A stretch of 64,000 nucleotides of DNA, taken from positions 744,001-808,000 of the forward strand of contig NZ_JABBDY010000002.1 of NCBI RefSeq assembly GCF_012847295.1, given 5' to 3'. The notes below the pieces were generated by a model, which was not told the origin of the DNA, made no database searches, and worked only from the letters and a program-made list of their open reading frames with translations. The position numbers and the translations under genes were made by a program. Below, in pieces: positions 15,486 through 23,786 of this stretch (positions are counted from its first letter, which is position 1; each line of letters starts with the position of its first letter). Source of the DNA: Microbacterium sp. MF43 (GTDB lineage Bacteria > Actinomycetota > Actinomycetes > Actinomycetales > Microbacteriaceae).

Positions 15486-16682
15486 ATGCGGGGAGAGGCC
15501 ACCGTGCTCCACGCAGACCTCGACGCGTTCTACGCTTCGGTCGAGCAGCGCGATGCGCCTGAGCTCCGCGGCCGCCCGGTCATCGTCGGCGGCGGCGTGG
15601 TCCTGGCGGCCAGCTATGAGGCGAAGGCGCGCGGTGTGCGCACGGCCATGGGCGCACGCCAGGCGCGCGACCTGTGCCCCGACGCCGTCGTCGTGCCGCC
15701 GCGCATGGAGGCGTACTCGGCGGCCAGTCGCGAGGTGTTCGCCATCTTCCGCGACACCACTCCCCTGGTCGAAGGCATCTCGATCGACGAGGCGTTCCTC
15801 GAAGTCGGCGGGCTTCGGCGCATCACCGGCCCTCCCGAGCAGATCGCGGTACGGCTGAGGCAGCGCGTGCGCGCCGAGGTCGGCCTCGCGATCTCGGTCG
15901 GCGTCGCGCGGACGAAGTTCCTCGCGAAGGTGGCGAGCGCAGTCAGCAAACCCGACGGACTGCTGATCGTCGAGCCCGATGAGGAGCAGGCATTCCTGCT
16001 CCCCCTGCCGGTGGAACGACTGTGGGGCGTCGGCGCCGTGACCGCAGAGAAGCTGCACCGCCTCGGCATCCACACCGTGGGCGAACTCGCCGACCTCGAA
16101 GCCGCCACCGCCGAGAGGCTGCTGGGAAAGGCGGCCGGTGCGCACCTTCACGCACTGGCGCGGCTGCGCGATCCCCGCCCGGTGAACACCACGCGCCGCC
16201 GTGGGTCCATCGGCTCCCAGCGCGCGCTCGGCAGCCGCCCGCGATCAGGAGAGGAGCTCGACGCCATCCTCACCCAGATCATCGACCGGCTCGGGCGCCG
16301 GCTGCGCGACGGCGACCGCGTGTGCCGCACGGTCGTGCTGCGGCTGCGCTACGGCGACTTCAGCAAGGCGACGCGGTCGCAGACATTTCGATCTCCGACC
16401 GATCGCACGGCGATGCTCCTCACTGTCGCACGGGGGCTCCTCGCCGGCGCGCGCTCGAACATCGAGGAGCGAGGCATCACCCTGCTCGGCATCTCGCTGT
16501 CGCAGCTGGCACGGGCCGACAGCGTCCCGCCCGAGCTGCCCATCGACTGGGGCGACGGTTCGCGTCTGGACGGCGTGCTCGACGCCGTCCGCGATCGGTT
16601 CGGCGCGACCGCCGTCGGCCGGGCCGTGCAGATGGGCCGCGATCCCGGGTGGTCGACGCCTCTGCTTCCCGAGCACGAGTAA
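15486..16682 (+). CDS. dinB: DNA polymerase IV (Y-family translesion polymerase)
   Basis: 398 aa; the ATG at 15486 has GGGAGG 5 nt upstream, and the longer open frame upstream is non-coding in character. Catalytic acids are in place: Asp11 in HADLDAFYASVE, and Asp101-Glu102 in GISIDEAFLEV. The palm, the helix-hairpin-helix (GVGAVTAEKLHRLGIHTVGE, ~180-200) and the little-finger domain (RRGSIGSQRALG onward) are all present, and the length is near the family norm. It copies past damaged template bases in the cytoplasm with low fidelity. The C-terminus lacks a clear sliding-clamp-binding peptide such as QLxLF; the end reads DPGWSTPLLPEHE. It stands alone between the tandem repeats and helR. Confidence 0.93.
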   Translation: MRGEATVLHADLDAFYASVEQRDAPELRGRPVIVGGGVVLAASYEAKARGVRTAMGARQARDLCPDAVVVPPRMEAYSAASREVFAIFRDTTPLVEGISIDEAFLEVGGLRRITGPPEQIAVRLRQRVRAEVGLAISVGVARTKFLAKVASAVSKPDGLLIVEPDEEQAFLLPLPVERLWGVGAVTAEKLHRLGIHTVGELADLEAATAERLLGKAAGAHLHALARLRDPRPVNTTRRRGSIGSQRALGSRPRSGEELDAILTQIIDRLGRRLRDGDRVCRTVVLRLRYGDFSKATRSQTFRSPTDRTAMLLTVARGLLAGARSNIEERGITLLGISLSQLARADSVPPELPIDWGDGSRLDGVLDAVRDRFGATAVGRAVQMGRDPGWSTPLLPEHE

Positions 16683-16784
16683 GTGGAACTCGGGAGCCAG
16701 AACGATCGCGTCACGGCGAGCGACGAGAGGGCCCCTGTCGGCGGGAGCCGGAGCACCCCCGCATTTCCAGGATAACGGCGGGAC

Positions 16785-16805
16785 GGGGCCTTGCCGCAAG
16801 GCCCC
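16785..16805. promoter_or_regulatory. Rifamycin-associated element (RAE) upstream of helR
   Basis: GGGGCCTTG, central CCG, CAAGGCCCC: a 21-bp inverted repeat matching the RAE consensus known upstream of rifamycin-inactivation and rifamycin-resistance genes in actinobacteria. It lies 78 bp before the GTG start at 16884. Family knowledge: the RAE is required for rifamycin-responsive expression of the gene that follows. The match is read directly from the sequence. Confidence 0.88.
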
Positions 16806-16883
16806 CCTCGGGGCGCATACTGGTCGGCCGTGTGCTGCCGCACGCCCAGCGCAGCACGTGCCGTTCGATCGGAGTCCGCCCTC

Positions 16884-19031
16884 GTGAACACCCTCTCCAC
16901 CAGCGTCTTCGCCCTGCCCGCTCGCCTGTCCGCCAAGGCCGAACCACGCCTGATCACCGAGGACGAGCATCACTTCACCACGGTCGCCCGGAGTCTCCGC
17001 TCCGAGATCGCCGACCTGTCCGCCCGCCTCGACGAAACCCGGCGGCGACCTCTCGGCGAGGGGCAGGCCGCGCTCGACCGCGACCTGGAGGTGCACCGGC
17101 TGACGTCGCGACTGCGAGCACTGCGGCGCTTCGGCCTCGATGTCTGCCTCGGCCACATCGTGCCCGAAGGCGGCGACGACCCCGTCTACATCGGCCGCCT
17201 CGGGCTCACGCACCGCGACGGCCACGCACTCATCATCGACTGGCGCTCACCCGCCGCCGCGCCGTTCTTCGCCGCGACCCACGCCGAGCCGATGGGTATC
17301 GCGCGACGTCGCCGCTACCGATGGACGGCCGGACGCATCACCGACTACTGGGACGAGGTCTTCACGCCGGATGCCGTGGACCGGCGCGCCGCTCTGGATG
17401 ACCAGTCCGCGTTCATCGCAAGCCTCGGCGACAGTCGCACGGAGCGCATGCGCGATGTCCTCGCCACGATCCAGGCGGATCAGGATGCGATCATCCGCGC
17501 CGACTCCCGCGGCGCACTGGTCGTCGACGGAGGACCGGGCACCGGCAAGACCGTCGTCGCGCTTCACCGCGCCGCGTACCTGCTGTACTCCGACCCCCGG
17601 CTCAGTCGTGGGCGCGGGGGCGTCCTGATCGTCGGACCGCATCACCCCTATCTCTCCTACGTCGCAGACGTCCTTCCAGGCCTCGGGGAGGAGGGCGTCG
17701 AGTCGTGCACGCTCCGCGATCTCGTGCCAGAAGGCGCCGAGGCATCGGTCGAGGCATCCCTGGAGGTCGCCGCCCTGAAGTCCAGCGCCGCCATGGTGCG
17801 CGCCGTCGAGGCGGCCGTCGCGTATCACGAGGTGCCGCCTGCACGAGCGCTCACGGTCGAGACGGCCTGGACGGACGTCATCCTCGGGCCTCGCGAGTGG
17901 GCCGAGGCCTTCGCGGCGGTCGAGCCGGGGACCCCTCACAACGACGCCCGCGCAGACGTCCTCGAAGCAGTGCTCGAGATCGTGATCGACCACCACGACG
18001 ACGAGGTGCCGCGCGGGCTCGTGCGCCGGGCGCTTCTGCAGGATGAAGCGCTCATGGCAGCGGTGACGCGCGCATGGCCGACTCTCGACCCGGCGAACGT
18101 GGTCGCCGACCTGTGGACGGCGCCGGGGTACCTGCGTACGTGCGCGCCGTGGCTCGACGACCGCGAGGTCTCACTCTTGCAGCGCGACGAGGCGCATGCC
18201 TGGACGACGTCGGACCTGCCGCTGCTGGACGCCGCACGTCTGCGAATCGGGGATCGTCACGAAGCCGAGCGCCGACGCCGGCAGGAGGCCGTCCGTGCGG
18301 CGGAACGCGAAGTCCGTGAGCGCGTGATCGATGACCTCATCGCTGCAGACGACTCCGAGATGAGCGTCATGTCGATCCTCCGCGGACAGGACGCCCAGAA
18401 CAGCCTCGCCGATGCCGGGACGACTCCGACGCACCACCACGACCGCCTGGCCGGCCCCTTCGGGCACATCGTCGTCGACGAGGCGCAAGAGCTCACGGAT
18501 GCCGAGTGGCAGATGCTGCTGGCTCGGTGTCCGTCGCGCAGCTTCACGATCGTCGGCGACCGGGCGCAGGCGCGGCACGGCTTCGGCGAACCGTGGCAGC
18601 AGCGCCTCGCCCGGTTGGGGCTGACGCGCGTCGACATCGCCTCGCTCACCGTGAACTACCGGACGCCCGCCGAGGTGATGGCCGAGGCGGCCCCCCGTAT
18701 CCTCGCGGCGATCCCGGACGCGAACGTGCCGGAGTCCGTCCGTCGCACCGGCATCCCCGTCCGGCACGGGAGCCCGCGCGAGCGCGACACCATCCTGGCG
18801 GAGTGGCTCGAGGACAACGACGAAGGCGTCGCGTGTGTGATCGGAGACGCGACGTTCACTCCGCAGCCGCGCGTGCGGTCGCTCACCCCGGAGACGGCGA
18901 AGGGCCTGGAGTTCGACCTCGTGCTGGTCGTCCACCCCGCGGCGTTCGGCGACGGGATCGAGGGGGCCGTGGATCGCTACGTCTCCATGACACGGGCGAC
19001 CCAGCAGCTCGTCGTGCTCGACGAGCACTGA
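16884..19031 (+). CDS. helR: HelR, RNA polymerase-recycling helicase-like ATPase (rifamycin tolerance)
   Basis: 715 aa from the GTG at 16884 (GGAG 9 nt upstream); the upstream frame would read through the RAE. The protein opens VNTLSTSVFALPARLSAK, the typical HelR start, followed by a coiled arm (~25-85). Walker A is GGPGTGKT (216-223) and Walker B is HIVVDEAQE with Asp532-Glu533. The C-terminal UvrD-like motifs VNYRTPAEV and ETAKGLEFDLV are present, ending YVSMTRATQQLVVLDEH. Family knowledge: HelR is a HelD relative that pushes rifamycin off RNA polymerase and rescues stalled polymerase, giving drug tolerance. The RAE directly upstream supports assignment to HelR rather than a housekeeping UvrD or HelD. 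Confidence 0.92.
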   Translation: MNTLSTSVFALPARLSAKAEPRLITEDEHHFTTVARSLRSEIADLSARLDETRRRPLGEGQAALDRDLEVHRLTSRLRALRRFGLDVCLGHIVPEGGDDPVYIGRLGLTHRDGHALIIDWRSPAAAPFFAATHAEPMGIARRRRYRWTAGRITDYWDEVFTPDAVDRRAALDDQSAFIASLGDSRTERMRDVLATIQADQDAIIRADSRGALVVDGGPGTGKTVVALHRAAYLLYSDPRLSRGRGGVLIVGPHHPYLSYVADVLPGLGEEGVESCTLRDLVPEGAEASVEASLEVAALKSSAAMVRAVEAAVAYHEVPPARALTVETAWTDVILGPREWAEAFAAVEPGTPHNDARADVLEAVLEIVIDHHDDEVPRGLVRRALLQDEALMAAVTRAWPTLDPANVVADLWTAPGYLRTCAPWLDDREVSLLQRDEAHAWTTSDLPLLDAARLRIGDRHEAERRRRQEAVRAAEREVRERVIDDLIAADDSEMSVMSILRGQDAQNSLADAGTTPTHHHDRLAGPFGHIVVDEAQELTDAEWQMLLARCPSRSFTIVGDRAQARHGFGEPWQQRLARLGLTRVDIASLTVNYRTPAEVMAEAAPRILAAIPDANVPESVRRTGIPVRHGSPRERDTILAEWLEDNDEGVACVIGDATFTPQPRVRSLTPETAKGLEFDLVLVVHPAAFGDGIEGAVDRYVSMTRATQQLVVLDEH

Positions 19032-19126
19032 CTCGTTCGACCGCGGATCGTGTGCCGGTGCATCCGATTCCGCCGCCGGCGACGAATAATCCTGTGGCGA
19101 CTCGACGGCGAGATCGGAGCAGGACG

Positions 19127-20122
19127 ATGTTCAAGACAAGGTCGACTCAGGCACGGTGGTACACCTACGCGAGCCCCGGCGATGCGGATGTGCTCGAAGA
19201 GCATTCCGGCACCCTGCCGCCGCCGCTCGAAGGGCACGCGACGGTCGAGGTGATCACCTCGGGCATCAACCACATGGAGGTGTTCCTGCGCAACGGCAAG
19301 GAGCAGACGTGGGCGGACGACGGCTGGCCGCGCGGATCCGGGAGCGACTTCGCCGGCATCGTCGTGGCACGCCCGCCGGGTGAGAGCCGGTTTCCCGTCG
19401 GCTCCGAGGTGATCGGGCACGTGCGCACCGGCGCGCACGCCACGCACCTCACCGTGCCTGTCTCGGCGCTCGTCCCCAAGCCCCGCAACATGAGCTGGGA
19501 GGTCGCGGGCGGGCTCTACCTCGCCGGCGCGACCGCGCTGGACACCCTCGACGAGTTGCGGATCGGACGAGACGACATCGTCGTGGTCTCGGCTGCGGCC
19601 GGAGGCGTGGGCAGCATCGAGGTGCAGCTGGCGAAGCACTGGGGCGCGCGAGTGATCGGCACCTGTGGCGATCGCAACTTCGACTACCTGCGGCAGCTCG
19701 GAATCATCCCGGTCCGTTACGGCGACGGCATGGTCGAGCGGATCCGGCAGGTCGCGCAGGGGCAGGTCACGGCGTTCATCGACAACTTCGGCAAGGACGG
19801 CAAAGACATCGCCGACGCGCTCGGCGTTCCGGACAGCCGCTACCGGTCGAGCGCCGATCGGCGCGAGGTCGAGCTGCGACTGCTGCGGGAAGACCCCGAC
19901 TCGATGCTGCACGGTACGACCCAGCTGCAGCGGCTCGCCCAGCTCGCGCAGGACGGTGCCTTCCGTCTGCTGATCTCGGGGCTCTACCCGCTGAGCGACA
20001 TCGTCGACGCGTATCAGGACATGGCCCGACTCCACTCACGCGGCAAGATCGTGCTGGCGACGAGACCGGTCACCACCTACCGCACCCTTCGAGCGCGCGA
20101 CGTGCACGAGGCCATGGCCTGA
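19127..20122 (+). CDS. MDR-superfamily quinone oxidoreductase-like protein
   Basis: 331 aa, ATG at 19127 with AGGA upstream. The GroES-like domain (~1-130) contains SGINHMEVFLRNG. The Rossmann domain carries the dinucleotide motif SAAAGGVGSIEVQLAKHWGA (~155-175), the AAxGGVG pattern of NADPH-dependent quinone reductases. The structural and catalytic zinc cysteines of true alcohol dehydrogenases are absent. The probable reaction is NADPH-dependent reduction of a quinone or enone in the cytoplasm; the substrate is unknown. It lies 95 bp after helR on the same strand, but no sequence evidence links them. Confidence 0.85.
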   Translation: MFKTRSTQARWYTYASPGDADVLEEHSGTLPPPLEGHATVEVITSGINHMEVFLRNGKEQTWADDGWPRGSGSDFAGIVVARPPGESRFPVGSEVIGHVRTGAHATHLTVPVSALVPKPRNMSWEVAGGLYLAGATALDTLDELRIGRDDIVVVSAAAGGVGSIEVQLAKHWGARVIGTCGDRNFDYLRQLGIIPVRYGDGMVERIRQVAQGQVTAFIDNFGKDGKDIADALGVPDSRYRSSADRREVELRLLREDPDSMLHGTTQLQRLAQLAQDGAFRLLISGLYPLSDIVDAYQDMARLHSRGKIVLATRPVTTYRTLRARDVHEAMA

Positions 20123-20174
20123 GCGCGGGGCGTCCGCGCAGCGCGGTGACTCGATGAGCCGACAGCAGTCGAGT

Positions 20175-20846
20175 TCAGCCGCCGAAGTGCTCCCAGTTGC
20201 CCTCGGAGACGACCGTCACGACGCCGTCCACCACCGCGAGGGCCGTCTGGTCATCGATCGCGTACGCCGGACCGGCGATCTTCTCCGCCCATCGGCGGGC
20301 GCTCTCCGTCGTGTTCTCGTTCCAGCCCGGATAGTCCAGGTGCGGGAAGATCGAGAAGTCCACCACCCCGAGCGTCTCGTGGCCCTGCCCCGGCCTCCAG
20401 TCGACGAACTGCTCGCCGATGCGCGGAGTCATGACCATGCTGCCCGCGCTGACGCCGACCCACACGGTGTCGGTCAGAGCCGGCAGCAGCTCCCCGAGGC
20501 CGGACTCGCGGATCCAGTGAGCCAGGTAGATCGCCTCGCCTCCGTCGACGAGGAGCACGTCGGCCTCGCGCACCCACGGCTCCCATCGATCTCGGCCGAC
20601 CGTCGGCAGCGCCGTGAGCTCGAGGACCCCCACCGACCTCCAGCCCAGGTCGCACAGGTTCGACTCCCCCGGCCAACGAGAGGCCGTCGACTTCCACACC
20701 GTCTGGGGCGAGCACATCGGCTGGCCCCACTGCGCCGTGGGAATGAAGAGCGCATCGCACTCCGACACCGGCTTCCCGAGCATGCCGACGAGAGTCTGAC
20801 GGATGGAGTCGTTGGTGACTCCTCCCGAGGTCAGCAGCAGCTTCAC
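20175..20846 (-). CDS. Peptidase S51 (dipeptidase E-like)
   Basis: 223 aa from a GTG at 20846 with GGAAGG 7 nt upstream. The N-terminus MKLLLTSGGVTNDSIR and the sequence VDGGEAIYLAHWI are characteristic. The nucleophile elbow GVSAGSM holds the catalytic Ser, and the partner His is in FSIFPHLDYPG. Family members are cytoplasmic serine peptidases; the E. coli type cleaves Asp-X dipeptides. It is monocistronic or cotranscribed after the SDR at 20937 (90-bp gap, same strand). Confidence 0.87.
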   Translation of the reverse strand: MKLLLTSGGVTNDSIRQTLVGMLGKPVSECDALFIPTAQWGQPMCSPQTVWKSTASRWPGESNLCDLGWRSVGVLELTALPTVGRDRWEPWVREADVLLVDGGEAIYLAHWIRESGLGELLPALTDTVWVGVSAGSMVMTPRIGEQFVDWRPGQGHETLGVVDFSIFPHLDYPGWNENTTESARRWAEKIAGPAYAIDDQTALAVVDGVVTVVSEGNWEHFGG

Positions 20847-20936
20847 GTGGATCCTTCCCAGACGAGGCGGCGCCGAGGCATCCGTCTCCCGAAAAGGTAG
20901 ACGATGTCGGGGACGTCCGCGACCTGTCCGGAAGCG

Positions 20937-21641
20937 TCACCACGGCAGGGGGCGGCCGTCCCGCGTCAACGCCATCGCAGCGGCGAACGGTGTCACGTCC
21001 AGCGGGGCGAGCACGCTCCTCGCTCCTTCGCGCACCGGCCGCGCTCCCATCTCCTCCATTCCGGGAGACGTCGCGGTCAGTCCCGGATCGACCACGTGCA
21101 CGCGCACGCCGTCTGCCCCGACCTCGCCTGCGAGCTTGTGCAGCAATGCGTGGAGGGCGGCCTTCGAGACCGCATAGCTCGCCGCTCCCGGGTTGACCTC
21201 CAAACCGAACTGCGGATCTCCGTGCGAGCCCGATCCGCTTCCGACGCCGATGATGGTGCCACGACCGGCGCGGAGAGCCGGCAGCGCCGCGCGCAGCACG
21301 CTCCACGAGCCGAAGAGATTCGTCTCGATCACCTGCCGGGCAGCGGTGAGGTCGGCGGAGGCGACCGTCTCATCCCAGGGCGAGAACCGCGCTGCATTCA
21401 GCACGAGCAGCGACAGCGGCCGCCCGCCGATGAGCCGCCCGACCTGCTCCGCCACGCCCGGCGACTCCACGTCCAGGATGCCGGTTTCGATCGGGTCCCC
21501 GCGAACCGACGCCGCGAAGTCGTCGAGCGCAACCGGATCTCGCGCGGTCGCGATCACGCGGTACCCGCGCGCGAGAAGTTCCTCGGTCACAGCGCGGCCG
21601 ATCCCCCGCGCTGCGCCGGTCACCAGAGCCAGGTCCGGCAT
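20937..21641 (-). CDS. SDR-family oxidoreductase
   Basis: 234 aa from the ATG at 21641, which has GGAGG upstream. The cofactor motif TGAARGIG is at ~9-16, LVLNAARF stands for the NNAG motif, and the catalytic pair is in ASYAVSKA. The classical short-chain dehydrogenase length and order are kept. The reaction is NAD(P)-linked oxidation or reduction of an alcohol or carbonyl in the cytoplasm; no substrate can be assigned. The C-terminal region is slightly short and lacks the usual dimerisation tail. Confidence 0.86.
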   Translation of the reverse strand: MPDLALVTGAARGIGRAVTEELLARGYRVIATARDPVALDDFAASVRGDPIETGILDVESPGVAEQVGRLIGGRPLSLLVLNAARFSPWDETVASADLTAARQVIETNLFGSWSVLRAALPALRAGRGTIIGVGSGSGSHGDPQFGLEVNPGAASYAVSKAALHALLHKLAGEVGADGVRVHVVDPGLTATSPGMEEMGARPVREGARSVLAPLDVTPFAAAMALTRDGRPLPW

Positions 21642-21830
21642 CTCCGCCTCCGTACGCCGTCGCCTTCGTCCGTCACCAATTGTTCCGCCCACCGGGCGCG
21701 TCCGGATGCGGCAGCGCCAGCCGCGGTACTCGCGAAAGATTCCACCCGACCTGCATCCAAATCGTGGCGACCGGCAGAACCAGGAGATAGCGGGTGCACA
21801 CCGGCCCGCCATACAGGGAGGGAAAGACCA

Positions 21831-22049
21831 ATGAAGCGCATTCTCGCCACCGGAGCCATCGTCGCTTTCGCCGTGTTCGGCCTCGCGGGCACCGCGAACG
21901 CCACGCCTGCCGACGCAGCATGCTTCGGCCAGGTGCACAAGACCATCAACACCGAAGGGGCCCTCGGCTTCACGAACGTCGGAGACGTCGTGAAGGCGAT
22001 CGGCGGACAGGGCAAGAACGACACCGCCCGGGGAATCTGCGGCGACTGA
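21831..22049 (+). CDS. Small secreted peptide with two cysteines, 72 aa
   Basis: The ATG at 21831 follows GGGAGGG by 9 nt. A short, clean signal peptide (MKRILATGAIVAFAVFGLAG, cleavage near ANA-TPA) leaves a mature peptide of ~48 residues with only two cysteines (AACFGQ and the C-terminal GICGD), which could form one disulfide closing the molecule. The centre reads VHKTINTEGALGFTNVGDVV. I do not recognise the family. It is followed by two hairpins, so it is a free-standing transcription unit. Confidence 0.75.
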   Translation: MKRILATGAIVAFAVFGLAGTANATPADAACFGQVHKTINTEGALGFTNVGDVVKAIGGQGKNDTARGICGD

Positions 22050-22078
22050 GGCACCGAGCCGTCTCGAGTCTCACGAGC

Positions 22079-22121
22079 GACGGGGGCCCTGCGCGACTGC
22101 GGTCGCCGGGGCCCTCTTGCG
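22079..22121 (+). terminator. Hairpin after the 72-aa peptide gene
   Basis: Core stem GCGAC-TGCG-GTCGC flanked by GGGCCC on both sides, with CTCTTG after the 3' arm. It starts ~30 bp after the stop at 22049. Confidence 0.55.
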
Positions 22122-22156
22122 CGATCAGTGGTGCGGTCGGGGTTCCGGTGCGGAAC

Positions 22157-22182
22157 GGGACGGATGCCGCGGCATCCGTCCC
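22157..22182. terminator. Perfect 12-bp inverted repeat between convergent genes
   Basis: GGGACGGATGCC (22157-22168), GC, GGCATCCGTCCC (22171-22182). It lies 8 bp beyond the stop of the SMP-30 gene and also downstream of the small peptide gene, so it is probably bidirectional. Confidence 0.75.
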
Positions 22183-22189
22183 GCCTTCC

Positions 22190-23065
22190 TCAGTCTGGTG
22201 CGACGCCGAAGCGCGACCCCTTCGCGCCCCTCACACCCGGACGAGCGCTGAAGATCGCGCCGGCCAGGGGAGACCCGGCGTCCTGCACGGTGGAGGTCGT
22301 GATGTAGAGCTCATCACCGTCGTCGCCGCCGAAGGCGCACGACGTGACCTGGGACGCGGGAACCGCAATCCGCTCGACGATGCTCCCTTCGCCGTCGATG
22401 CCGACGACGCATCCACCTCCGAACATCGCCACCCACAGGTTGCCCTCGGCATCGATGCACATCCCGTCCGGCATGCCCGGCTGCTGAGTGAGATCCGCGA
22501 GGCGGCCGAGGGATCGGAACGCTCCGCCGGCGTAGTCGATCACCTCGATGATGTGGGTCGTCGAATCGATGTAGTACGCGAGGTCGCCGTCGGGCGAGAA
22601 GGCGAGCCCGTTCGAGATCGTCACACCCGACCTCAGCAACTCGACGTCGGCGCGGCCGTCACCCCGGTCCGTCACCCGCCAGACCGACCCGCCGCCGTGT
22701 CGCATGTCGTACGCCATGGAGCCGCAGACCAGCCGTCCTGAGGGATCGCAGGCTCCCTCGTTGAGCCGCACCGCGGGGTCGTCGATCAGGCGGACGATCT
22801 CGTCGATCCGACTCGGCTCCCCCGGGTCCGAGCCCGTGAGGGCCACGGCGTGCTCGAGCAGGAGCACAGCACCGCCGGTCCGCCTCGGCTGCACCATCGC
22901 GGCGACCGACCCGACATGATTGCGGCGCAGAAGACCCGCAGCATCGAGCGAGACGACGTCCCCCGCGAGCATGTCGACGCACCGCAGTTCGCCGTAGTCC
23001 GAGAACCAGGCGGGTCCCTCGCCGTGGGTGAGCACCGGGTCGGTGCGCTGTTCAGCGGTGGGCAC
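22190..23065 (-). CDS. SMP-30/gluconolactonase-family sugar lactonase
   Basis: 291 aa from the GTG at 23065 (GAGGAGG 6 nt upstream), overlapping the end of the FCD regulator gene; a longer frame from 23098 is less likely. The propeller motifs of the family are present: HGEGPAWF with the metal-binding Glu, RLNEGACDPSGRL with the metal-binding Asn, SNGLAFSPDG and PDGMCIDAEGNLWVA with later Asn/Asp ligands. It hydrolyses a sugar lactone to the sugar acid in the cytoplasm. Gene context (dehydrogenase, dehydratase, aldolase-like protein) places it in an oxidative non-phosphorylating sugar-acid pathway. The particular sugar is not determined. Confidence 0.9.
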   Translation of the reverse strand: MPTAEQRTDPVLTHGEGPAWFSDYGELRCVDMLAGDVVSLDAAGLLRRNHVGSVAAMVQPRRTGGAVLLLEHAVALTGSDPGEPSRIDEIVRLIDDPAVRLNEGACDPSGRLVCGSMAYDMRHGGGSVWRVTDRGDGRADVELLRSGVTISNGLAFSPDGDLAYYIDSTTHIIEVIDYAGGAFRSLGRLADLTQQPGMPDGMCIDAEGNLWVAMFGGGCVVGIDGEGSIVERIAVPASQVTSCAFGGDDGDELYITTSTVQDAGSPLAGAIFSARPGVRGAKGSRFGVAPD

Positions 23066-23786
23066 GTCGCACCTCCTCGCGGCTGTCCGCGGCGTCACGC
23101 CGGCGGCGAAGCTCGTCGCGCGCCCACGCGAGGTGCTCGGTCATCGCCTGTGAGGCTGCCACCGGATCGCCCGCGTCGATCGCGTCGAAGATGCGGCGGT
23201 GCGACGCGTGCGCGTGCTCGATGCCCCCCGGGATGGTGTTCGACAGCCGACGCGACGAACGGAGCGGGTCGCGGATGAGAGCGAGGATCGCGGCTCCCAG
23301 CGGGCTTTGCGCCCCCGCGGTGATGAGTTCGTGGAACCTGATGTCGTCATCGAGGTAACGGTCCGGCTCGTGCAGATGAGCCTCCGCATCCTCCAAGGAT
23401 CGCGCCATGGCCTCGCGCTGCTCGACCGTCGCCACGACGGCGGCCTGAGCGGCCATCTGACCCTCGAGAGCAACTCGGATCGTCGTCAGGTCCTCGAAGA
23501 AGACGCCCTCACGGTCGTAGGTCAACCGGGCGGCGAGGACGTGGGGATCCAAGACGTTCCAGCGCGGTTCGGGGAGGACGACCGTACCGATCCCCGCCCG
23601 AGCCGCGAGGATGCCGTTGGCCTCCAGAGCCTTGACCGCCTCGCGGATGACGATGCGGCTGACGCCGCAGGACGCCGCCAGCTCCTCCTCGTTCGGAAGG
23701 AGGCTCCCCGGTGCGATCCTGCCGCTGACGATCCGGTCGAGGAGGTCGTCACGGACGGTATCTGCCAGTCGCGCACGCTTGCTCAT
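23052..23786 (-). CDS. GntR-family regulator, FCD (FadR) subfamily
   Basis: 244 aa, ATG at 23786 overlapping the upstream stop (ATGA). The N-terminal winged helix reads LADTVRDDLLDRIVSGRI and GVSRIVIREAVKALEANGIL. The C-terminal FCD domain has the metal/ligand histidines in RFHELITAG and EHAHASHRRIFDAI. Such proteins repress sugar-acid genes and are released by a pathway acid. The 17-bp palindrome at 25545-25561 between the divergent dehydratase and aldolase genes is its probable operator (inference). Confidence 0.9.
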   Translation of the reverse strand: MSKRARLADTVRDDLLDRIVSGRIAPGSLLPNEEELAASCGVSRIVIREAVKALEANGILAARAGIGTVVLPEPRWNVLDPHVLAARLTYDREGVFFEDLTTIRVALEGQMAAQAAVVATVEQREAMARSLEDAEAHLHEPDRYLDDDIRFHELITAGAQSPLGAAILALIRDPLRSSRRLSNTIPGGIEHAHASHRRIFDAIDAGDPVAASQAMTEHLAWARDELRRRRDAADSREEVRRAHR

